Shown one piece after another: positions 13,201 through 25,200 of a stretch of 64,000 nucleotides of DNA (positions are counted from its first letter, which is position 1; each line of letters starts with the position of its first letter). The stretch lies in the NCBI GenBank assembly GCA_029964075.1, contig CM057129.1, positions 10,221,430-10,285,429 of the forward strand, read 5' to 3'. The translations under genes and the position numbers were made by a program. Source of the stretch: Patiria pectinifera. Its lineage: Eukaryota > Echinodermata > Asteroidea > Valvatida > Asterinidae. Under the pieces are notes generated by a model. It saw only the letters and a program-made list of their open reading frames with translations, ran no database searches and was not told the origin of the DNA.

Positions 13201-16200
13201 ATTTCCCTGTTCATCAGGCTATGAGACCACGCGGCAGCCTATATCAGCGCACAATCGGTCTTCGACCCTCACGGGTACCCATTTATATACTCCTGGGTGG
13301 AGAGAGGCAATTGTACTTAAGTGTCTTACCCAAGGGCACAAACACCATGTTCCTGGCAGGAGTCGAACCCACGCCCCATCGTGCGTGGGTCAAACACCCT
13401 AACCTGGACAATGGCGTTCTACTATAGTTGACTAATGGTTCTCACCTTATAAAATTATAAAATCAATGGCAAATTCTTACTCTATTCCCGATGTCAAGTG
13501 CCGTTTCCCAAAGCTCCGGGATATTGTGATGATCCATGGCCAGAAAGGCGGTGTTGAGTACGATACAGAATGTGATGAAGAGATCCATGACGGGGTCCAG
13601 CACAAACAGCGCCGCGTAGTACTGCAACTTCTTGTAGGCACGGTAGAGGCCCCTGGGGATGAGGCAGTGACGACAGCACCGCTGGCCGGGGCAGCAGGGT
13701 ACCGGTTCATCGGTACCATCATCGGTGTCATCAGGATCTGTGGATGGACACATGGGGTCATTCCATGTCAAATCACCCTATGGGTTAAACCCACAGACAT
13801 ATAAACGCACAGGCCGCCAGTCGTGCGCGTAAAACCGTGATTTGAAAAAGTATGGGCAAAACGCTCGTTGACAGCGTGCGTCATCGCCAACGCGTGTTCA
13901 ATGCAGATACGCGCTTAGTACAGTACATACATTTACATACAGAACATAAATTTTTGAGTTGAAGAAGGCTGTTTTACTCACAATCCGATTCAAAAAAAGT
14001 TGTGCGCCGTGAAATCATGGAATGCGCGTGTAGTTTCGAATAGGACCTGGCGGTCAATGCGTTTATATTTGTCTGTGGTTAAACCCCATCATCTTCAAAT
14101 GTGGTACAAAATGTGATATGCAGTGTACACATTTCAGGGACAAAAATATCTTTACCTTAAATCCACTAGTACAGTGCATAGGGATATCACATTGTGCAAC
14201 ACATATGCCAACTTTGAGATGAGCTAGAAACCAAACAAAATATATTATACCCCCAATTTTGGAATGATTTGTAGAAAACATGGTGGGGTGTCATTTTCAT
14301 CCAAGTTCAAGTTCGACTCAAGGTCTCAGCTAACTCTTGTGAGAATATCAATTCGCACCATCTACCATGTCTACTCTTGCTTTAATAATACAAACGAAGG
14401 AGTTGTACATTCTTTCCTTCTGAATCGGAGAATATCTAGTTTGCTTTTCATTTCTTCTCTTTTTTTTTCTATCACTTGTCTGAGCCTGTTAGCCAAACCT
14501 TGCTTATGTCAACGATTATTATTATTATTAATATCCTGGTTGTGTCCCCAAAGTAACAATCAGCCAAAAAAAAAGTTCCTTCTACTTTTGGAGTAAAAAA
14601 CAATTGGACCAAGCATTGTATCTTGGTCGCTCAAAACAAAAATATCATCTATTTTATCAATAACTTGTATGAAGGAACTTTGCATCAGGAGGTGGCGAGG
14701 TGCAATTCGTTTTGAGAATGGCAAAAACTTTGATATCAACTCATTATCATCAACTGAGAAATAATAAGCTGCTTATACTTAGGGTCCATGGTGTGACATT
14801 TTGCCTGTCCCCGTTACCTTCGTTCATTGTCATTTGCTCTTCAAATATCATTAAAAGTAGCGTCCATCATTTGTACTGTGTGTATTATGTTCGTTTGAAG
14901 CAACAAAAGTACTACAGAAGTGTGCTGAACAACTAACCTGATGAAGGTTCAGCTCAGCGAATGCTGTATATTCCGAGAAAACAATATTCTAAGATCTCGA
15001 TTTCAAATCAAAGTTGCTGAGTCATGTTTTGATTTGGGCCTGAATTCAGCGTCCGAGATGCCTTCTCACTGAGCCGATTGCAGCTAGGTGATGTCGCACA
15101 CTGAACTGACGAATTATAGCAACCAAGCATGCGTGTGGTGTGTCAATTCTTGCGCGCTCGCCGAATTAAAAAACGAACCACTAACGGACATTTCCAACGA
15201 TGCCTCTTTAGGTGCATCGTTGGAAAGGCCTTCTCTCATTGATTTCTTCAAAATGACAGCTTGCCAGATTAATTTCACAGGGAGTGTAGTCCCATTACTA
15301 TCTTTAAACAAGTTAGCTGTTCAACAATAATTACGTCAGTTACTTTTTGGATAGCTGCAAATGATGGACTGTACCTTTAAGAATGACTTCAAAGGATTGT
15401 TTTTATTTGTTGACAGGTTGAGTAGGTAGTTTGCTATTCATAATCAGGCTTAGAGTGCATTAAGGAGTACATCATTATTACAAAATCATAGATGTCAGCT
15501 GTAACAGAGACCAGGAAAGAATGTGGACCCCAAATTTGAAGGGCGACACACTTACTCTGGATGTTTTCCCCATCATCACTACCCATCTTGCTTTTGGTTT
15601 CTTCTTTGCTTGTATCTGGGGATTCCTCGGTCGCCGCACCACCGTCAGGTTTCTGTAACAACGGCAAGTGTCATATCAGAGAGGAAAAAAACAACGTTAT
15701 CTTTAGGTAAAAAGGGTTTTACATCAATGGTGGGCCAGTATGAGGTATTGCTCAGGCACAGACAAGCGGTCAGAATGCCTTAATCCTTTCTTTACCAATG
15801 TCAGGGGAGTCAGGTTGGGTAGCGGTGCTTTCCTTGCCTTCCACCGCTGTGACCCAGGTTCGAATCCCGCCTGGGCCAACATGTGGATTGGGTTTTCAGT
15901 CCCTGCCTGAAAGAATATTCTTCTGGGGTTGTTCTCCCACCTCTAAAACTGTAACTTCTTCTCATTGTCTCCTCTCCACAGGTTTCTTCAGGCTTTCGAG
16001 CTACAGTGCCTAGGGCACTTTTGAGGAATCCTTGGTTTCATTACCAGAAATGATTAATATTAATAATACTAACAAGGAACTACCTCCCTGCTGCCTACTA
16101 CTGGCGACTTTTAATTTAGTCGACCAGGATACCATACACAGAACACCCATCAACACAAAATGTGTTCACTGCTTTTCAGCAAGCTGGCTTATTGGATCGT

Positions 16201-19200
16201 TTTAATTTTGCAGTTTATTAATAGTTTTACCATCACAAAAATTTAAGAAAGGTACACACCCACAATTTGAGGTATGGGGTGCAATGTGGTCATGTGGTGA
16301 AATGGCTTGCAGTTTGACATCAACAAACAGGCATAACTTTCTTATTTGTGCACATATGGCCTTGACTTTACATTACACAAAAGAGTAAAGTTCAAGGAAC
16401 AAACTTTACATTCAACAACCTTGATTTTAATCACTCCATGGCAGTGAAAATCTGAGTTGAAAAAATGTGAGTTTCAACAATGTGCTGAACTGGGGATATC
16501 TGACTCAATAACGAAGAATGTGATTAGGAAAGGGTTAGCATTCAAGTGCAAGCGACAAACAGTGTCCTGGGCAGACACGGACAACTGATGCAAAACAGGG
16601 TTCCTGAGCCTTCAGGACAATAAAATTCCATGACATTTCCCATGACCACATTATGCAAATTCCATGACCTAGTTCATCAAAATGAGGATCAAAACTGTAA
16701 ACACTTAGTATCGTTTTGATTTCTGGTAACATCATGTGGTAATAACTAATTGTCGCTCAGTAGATATTTAGTCCTGAAAAGAACTTGTCATGTTTATAAG
16801 GCTTTTCGGAGTTCCAACTGCGCATTCGTAACCTGTGACAACACGCATTGTTTGTCTCAAATGGCCTTTGACAACATCGCGCCACTGACTTTACAAAAAG
16901 GCTGTTGTGCATTGTGGGTACTGTCAAAGGGCATTTGAGACAAACAATGTGCGTAGTCACAGGTAACGAATGCGCGCAGTTGGAACTCCGAAAAAATCAA
17001 CTTTCGCCAGGTACTTTTAGTTTTGATTAGAACAGTCCCGAAAACTACTTAGCGAAAGTTGATAATAAGCAGGACAAGTTCTTATCCGGACTAAGTATCT
17101 ACTGAGCGACAGAAGTTATTACCACATGGTGTTACCGCAAACCAAAGATACTCAACCAAGGACCACCATTCAAAGCCTGTGAAATTTGTTCTTTGAAAAG
17201 TGCTTAACAGAAATAGAAAAACGACAAAATGAAGCAAAATGAAGCTGTGCAGAAACCTCAGCTGGAGTATACTTGCACATTGCTTGTGTCAGCGGAATTT
17301 TGTCACATTTTGACGGGTATAAAAATCAGATTTCCGATGCTAAATAATGAATATATATACAAAGGTAAAGCAAATTTAAATAATTTGGTCCTCAAAAAAC
17401 GTTGTTTTTTTTTAAATGTCCATGAGCTTTCCAGGATTGGAAAATAAAAATCACTTTTCATGAATTTTCCAGGGTTTTTACTAGGCCGCAGGTAAAAGAA
17501 GGGGAAAATATCAAAATATCAAACAACAAATTCAATTTGATACAAAACTGTATTTTGCGCAGCTTAAAATATCATATGTTATTCCTGGTTTTGTAAAAAC
17601 ACACACTAACATGACTAACAATACAACATTTATCACAGCAACATCAAGATGTCCATAATTCTTTCCTTGTACTTACGTTGTCATTATCATCAATTTCTTG
17701 AACAGACGTTTTGTCCTTTATCCCGAGGCATTGCAAGAAAGTATAAGTTTAAATGATAAGCAAAGTTTTTTTTGTGATATTACCCTCAAATAACAAGTCA
17801 TTGATAACATTACCGGCATTCATAACTCTTGTGTGGTTTATTTGCAAATCTATAAAAATGTATATACTTACATCGTCATTCAACGACTCCTGTTGATTTT
17901 CGTCCTTTAGTTAGCATTGTAATTGTAAGAAAGAAGATATTTTCAAGAACATGTCTAATACGTTTTAATACAAAATATCGCCGTGATATTTGGCATTACC
18001 ATCTAAAATGGTACCCAATGAAGTTCTTCATCGTAAGCGGTTTTCTTCCGCATACTTCCTTTTTGTTAGAATGTTTGGATCCTTTCAGGGGGAGATAATC
18101 ACGTTTACTCAAATTCCTGTATGTATCCACGAATACTCAGTGTTGTAGTACTCGTACTCGGTACTTGTTCTCAAGTATAACTCTTTTTTGAGAATACTCG
18201 AAATCGCACTCATACTCTCACATGTGCTCTGTGGTCCCAGTACTCGGACTCGGCTTCACAAACCTTGTACTCGAAGGTCCAAGTACTTGGACTCAGCTAC
18301 CTGTACTCGTTCACAAGGATCAAAGTACTCAGATGCGAGTGGTACTCAATAGCTTGGTACTCGGCACAGCTTTGTACTCGGATGAAAGTACTCAGCTACA
18401 TCCGTACGACACTGCAAACAATTTATGTGAAAAGTATTACCTGTGAGTTTTTGGAAGTGTTAACGCTTCCGTTATCCGTCTTCTCAATGTCCACGAATGC
18501 TTGGTTGGACTGGCCGTCCTGCGCCATATTGGCGTTGCTCTCTTGCAGCTGCTGCAGCTGCAGTTTGCGCAGTTGTTCGCGCCTCTCTTTCCGTCGGCGC
18601 TTCTTCTCGGCCAGCTTCATCAGTTTCTCGGCGTCCATGCTCAGGACGTTCTCGCGAATTTGCTGCGCCTTCATCTCTTTTTCCTGCGAGCAATTTAAAG
18701 CGAGTTTGTTAAGGCTTCAATTATTTTTTTTTATACACAAAATGGTGCACATATGACCATTTACCTTAATGCTACGCAAGATAATTTGCAAGTAACCGGG
18801 AAAGCACGTACCGATTTTAATGACGGAAATTACTCAACTGAACATAGGACTGGTATCAAATACCCTGTAAAATCATTCCACCTGAAATGGAATCATTTGA
18901 AGGAACCCAAACATTGAAGGTGGTTTCCAAATAGACTATTATCATGTTGCGGCCATCTTGATTTTATTCCCATTCAAATCAATGTAACCAAAGCGAGGCT
19001 GGAAAAAAAAAAAAACTGGTTCCTTTTTGTACAAAAGACATTATCATTCAGTACTCTTACTGGATACAGGGAACATGACTGAAATGGTGGCCGCATGATA
19101 AAGGTCTAAAGGATGCCTGCAGGCACACTTTTGCACAGGCATTGCAATATTGAGCAGTTGGGCATAGATTTTTGTTTCATTTTATGTACAGTATCCACTG

Positions 19201-22200
19201 AGCTAAAAATTTCAACAAGGCACCTGTTATATACACCCCATTAATATTTTGAGCAATTTGTTTTGCTTCACATGAAAAAAGAAACACACAATAAGCAGAA
19301 GCTGATCCTAAGTACCTTTAAATCAACGAAACATTTTGCTCTCAAAACAGAGTTTGGCTTTTTATGTGTTACCGCTGCAGGTCAATAGTTCAAGTCCCAC
19401 CTGAGTATTAGCTTGTGAATTATACAAGGTGAGTAAAAAAATCATCTCAAATGGCAGGACCAATTTTTGAAGAAAGTTTTGCCTGTAGCACTTTCAAAAT
19501 CTAGAATATGAAAGCTCAGTCACTGTAAGCTTCTTTTAGTACAAGAATCATTCAAATCACTCATGTACTCTAAAAGTCAAGGCATTTTAAGCACAAACAC
19601 CTTTTTAAAGCCCATTCCACGGATCACAAAAAAGGTACGTGTTCTTTCAGCAAAACAAGAGCAGTTCACATGCATCCCTATGAGAATTGTTTTTGTTTTG
19701 CTGAAAGAACACTTTATAGTTTTTTTGTGATCTGTGGCATGAACTTCAAAACGGTGTTTGTGTTTAAAATGCAGTAACTTGAAAAGTACATGAGTGATTT
19801 GAATGATTCTTGTACTGAAAGAAAGGTAATTGATTGGGCTTTCTTATCCTAGATTTTGAAATTGCTACAGGCAAAACCTCATTCAAAAATTGGACCGGCC
19901 TTTGGGGATGCATTTTTTTTACTCACCCTGACAACACTGAGTATATTCAAGTGATTATGAAATTATGTCGATGGAGGGCAAAGTCACGTGATTTATCAGG
20001 TGACACAGTCTTAACACTGTGGCAATTTTGAATTGTGCATTAGCTGGTGCCCAACCTTTCCCTGGTTCTCCATCTCCTCCGTGTACGCCAGCGACACCAC
20101 AGCCAGCATGAGATTGACCAAGTAGAAGGAGCCGAACATGACGGTGATGAAGAAAAAGAACATGCTCCATGGACCGGTGGCGCGAATAATCTGCGACAAA
20201 ACAACAACAGACGAGTCATAAAAGCGCATTCATAAATACCTAAGACAGTTTATCCACTCCTATTGGTCGAGAGCCCGTCATGTGGCCGGTCCTAAACGGA
20301 TGATAAAGACATGGCTGGCTGGTCTTAAACACTTTTCCAGTGTCACATGAAATTTGGACTCCTAAAAATCCAAGTGCCTGTTACCGTTTTATTGGTTGAA
20401 CGTCCACAATCCTCACGTAGGCATGCACAATACTATACCAGTGAGTCAGTATTTTATAGTCCTAAATTCACAACGAAATGCCCCAGGTGCATTCTCCGCG
20501 ACATCGCGCAGTACGCACTACACTCTCCATAAAAGGAGTTGTTTAGATCTTACTCGTGAGCTGGACACTGCATTATTTAGCTAGAGGGGTGTTTAAAAAA
20601 ACATGAAGGGAACTTGTTGAACAAAATTAGGGTATTTTGACCAAAAAATTTTGATCTTTGTTGACCGAAAAGGTATTTATGAATGGGAATAAATATGTGC
20701 TTGGTCAGTATTAATCACTCATTAGAAGAAGAAAAAATCTGCGCTCTTTATTTTGAAATTACTCATAAAATAAAAATCTGATCATGTGTGGGTAAAAATT
20801 TACTGTTCCTGTTGATGTCCTCTTTGAAACATTTGCCTAAAAGGCACTTTTTCCTGGACAGAAGATGTGGCAAATTGGCACATTTGGTTCACATTTGTTA
20901 TAGGCCTCATACTTGTATGGATGCAGATCTTTCTCAGATCTCAAATAATGCATGAGCATTTGTACCGTAGCCACCACAAGCTAGGCGTTATCTAGTTTGC
21001 GTTTCAACCACAACCTCATCTTCACTGAAGACTTAACTGATCAAATGTGAGAAGGTAGAATCCATCCTCATCACCGTACACATCTTTGATTTAAGCAGAA
21101 TAAAAAAAAAAAAAGGAGGAAGAGGGGCTTTTTATTTTTTATTTTTTTTTAAGATGGCCGCCATTTTAAAATTTCCTGCAACCGTTGGTGTTTCCACTGT
21201 TCAAAGACACTTTTAAAATGAAAGACAAGTTGGACAAGAGAACTGAACATATTTACAGTGTCGTTTAGAGTTGTATTGGTATTGGTATTTATGTTCCGAT
21301 GAATTTGTGAACTTTTTCGGTGTTTTTTTCACTGCATTTTTCAAAAATAAAAAATAATAAAAAAAATCCAGGCGGCCTCCAAAAAGGAAGCGGGTGGGGA
21401 CAAGAAACATGTTTTTTTTTTTTTTTACTTCGCCTTATGGCTTTAGAGTTTGTTAACAGTCAACTTTAACAGTCAATAGTCGACTGCAAGGATTTTGAGA
21501 GTTTGAAAACCGTTCTTACCAAGTTATAGACGTTTTCCCAAAAGTCCAGCGTGATGACCTGGAAGCACGTGAGCAATGACATGCCGATGTTATCGAAGCC
21601 GGTGTAACCACCGTTTGGGTTCGGCCCGATGTCGGGTAGGCACGTGTAGTTGTATGGACAGGGGCTGTTTATAAAACAAAACAAAAAAATGTTTGCTTTA
21701 TCCTTCTTTAAATTCATTGTGGTCTGAGACACATTATTTGAGCATTTGATACATTTATTTCGATGCTGCATAAGGATGATACATAATACATAATGGTATT
21801 CAAATTGACAATACATACTAGATAGGCCTATATTTACAATAGTGAACATTAACTAAATGGCAGCATCTAGGTCCGGGGTGAAGCATAAGCTTTTGTTCCC
21901 CAGCCTATGGACAGACAGACAAGTGACAGACATACATGGAAAGACAGAGCACAGACACAGGTGTAAGACAGTAATCAAGGCCGTTATTATCCCTATTACA
22001 TTGCTTAAGTATGCAATTAATAAATGAGTTTTTAGTTTTCTAGCAAAAATAGAGAGAGTGGGTGATGATTTAAAAGAGTCATCAAGACTATTCCAATATA
22101 GAGTGCCACATTGGACAACACTATTTTTGGACAATGAAGTTCTACTACAATTAACATTATGGTGGAATAAATGTAGGCCTATGCAAAAAAAATATCTCTG

Positions 22201-25200
22201 CATAACCTCCCAATATCGCGAAACAGCAGGCATTAACAATAAAGCCCCACATGGTTGGTAATTTTTTTTCATCTTCTCCAATTCCCAACATGTGAAATTT
22301 TAAGTTACGCTTTACAATGTTCTTTTGTATGAAAGTGTTGAGTTCATAGTGGACGATCGAGGATAAGACTAAATGATTAAAACATGTCTAAAACTTTAAA
22401 ATTTGCAACACTTCTGAAAGTTTACAACGTGATTATCGATTTACAAAAAAAATATCAACAGTCAAAAATAATCAACAATTCTTTAATTTTCAATTTCATA
22501 TATTACATGATGTTATGAGAGATTTTCAACGTAAATAAAATTTTAAAAATGACAAACTCACCTCCATCCCCGCCTAGGAGAAATAAGCATCGCGTGGAAG
22601 AAGAAAAAGGGAAATGCAAAGAAAATGAATTAATCAGATATATGTGATAATTAGCTCACCATTCACATAATAATAATAAAAATAAAGTGGGCGCAGTTGT
22701 AGAGCCTGTGCATGTGCATAAATATGTGACAAATCAGTTCAACTGGCTCTAGTCTTCTAGAGTCTAATCTAAATATACCAGTATGGTAATCATGTAGTTT
22801 AGGACTCCGTTCCATAAGAGAACGAAGAGACACTTTATGTTTTGGGACTTAATATCTAATATTTAATAAGACTCATTTTCATGTGGTGCTCAATGCATAG
22901 ATATAGGCCCTATAATTTATGAATGGGCATGTATACACCTGTACACTTGATATAGCAACCGGTACGTATACAATGGTATAAATCTCATGAACAGAACGGT
23001 TATTCATTGCACATGAATCGAAGACTCGAAGTCGAATATCAGACATGGTCAGGATGGTGAGCATTGTTATGTTACCTCTACACTGTTTCCAGCCTCTCAT
23101 TTTGAAGTCTGATATAAAACAAAAAGTCCACTTTGCTCTGGTTGCAAGACAGATTCAAATGTATTCCTCGTCGATCATTACTTTCATGACTTTTGACAGT
23201 GTGGCGCGAATGATTCCCCAAAACGTCAACAGTGCGCCCACGTGGTTATATTGTATAGGCGCCCTCAATAGGTCTCATCGCTAGACTAACCAGCGCCCTC
23301 TATTAGGCACATATATTTTTCACAGGGCCGATTTTTTACTTACCCAGGGCCAGATATATTACTGCATACTCTCACATCGCCGTCCCAATAGTACCAATTT
23401 GCTGGAAAAGGAAAGAAAAAAAAATAGTATATGCTTTTTACATCAGTAGCGTAGAATGGACCAATAGTTTCGGATCATAGGCCTGTAAGATTCGGGAAAT
23501 GGGCCTGCCTTGCCTGCGAGCGCCATTCGCCCTAAAACTTGGACTGAAAATTTCGCTCCAAGATTTCGAGGGAATATGGCTTGAGATATACAGTAAACTC
23601 CTGCTAAACCGGCACTCTCGGGACCCGAGAATTTGTGACGACTTACGCAAATGTAGGTCATATTTTCCGAAACACATTTCCTTCACAAGCCGTTTATTCG
23701 CTGTTTCACTTTTTTGCAAACTTTTAACTGAATTCATGTTTGACTTTGTTTCCCCTATAAATAATGGAATTGCCAGTTTGGTATGCACATTACAATTTTT
23801 TTCGAAGAAAGAATTTGCCCTTCAGATGATTGGATCGTTCGAGATTTGAGTTATAAGCCCCGCCCACTTTGTATGTGTAAATTACTCACAGTGCTTGTGA
23901 GCGAGTTAGTCTTGGCTATCGTGGTCACCTGACCATAACGTCGTAATGTAATTGGTCAATGCAAGCGCACTGTTTGATTGACATGTTATACGGGCGCGGG
24001 AAGAGTCCATTGTGTGAAACGTCAATAAAATTGATGATCGAAAACACGTCACATTATCACTTTATAAGACCAAGGGCTCAAGAAAAAAACTTGTATCTGT
24101 AAAATCCGTACAATCATGGACAACGGCCCGAGTTGAAAACTTACTTGAGTTTTGCACAAAGTTGTACCAGTCTTCTTCGGTGTCGCCAAATTCCGTAATG
24201 TTATAGTCCACAACGCACTTGTTGTGTAGGACACCCATGTACAGCTGCAGCGAGAGCAAGGCAAATATGGCAAGCCCGAAGAACGTCAGAAGAAGCACCT
24301 CGCCCAACATCTTCAACGATCGCAGTAAGGCGTTGATAATACTTTTTAGACCTGCAAAGGCGAATTTTGAAAAAGTTATATACATATCCATTCATCAGGA
24401 ACTGAATAAAGTGTATTATTAATTGTTCTGTGTGATAACTTTCTTTCAAGAGCGCAGTGTTGTTGTCGAGGAACTAGTGATGGGTCACAAACTATCGCAA
24501 GTGCAACATCGCGGTTCAATGAAAAGTCATTCAGACCCGTGTTAGCTTTACAAGGTATTCGAATGAACATGACCAAGGTGCATGGTCATCGTTCACCATC
24601 TTAGCCATCGTTCATTTCATTACTTATGACTAAACTTGTGAATTAACTTGTGATTTACTTGTGATCGGACAGTTATTGATGGACCTGTGATTCATCACAT
24701 TAGTGTTCCGACTACCACACTGCAAAGGCTAAGAAACAACTTTCAAGCAAGCAAAAATAACGTCACTGTTACTTAAAGAATTGGAACAAAACCTTACCTG
24801 GAATAACGGAAATAGTTTTGAGTGCTCTCAACACTCGGAATGTCCGGAGACCGGAGAGATTGCCGACTGGCACGTTTATTAAACTCAGAAAGAAAGTCAG
24901 GTATCTGTGGGGAGAAGGAAGGAGTATGTCAGATCATCGTTATCCCTAAAAGCCCCAACTCCATCAATCCCGGGGCCCCCCCCCCCTCCCCATATTGGTG
25001 GATTTGGGAGGACTCGGTCCTGCAGGCCTGGTTTGACTTAATATTGATGGAGTATGATGGACTTGGGCCTGGAGGCCTAAGGCAAAGCATGCATTGGAAG
25101 CAGTGTGATTGATGGATTTTGGCGGACTTGGTCCAGTACTTAAAGACGGTAGTAAGTTAAAGTCTCACATTTGCCCCTTGCTTCTTACACCTTACACCGG

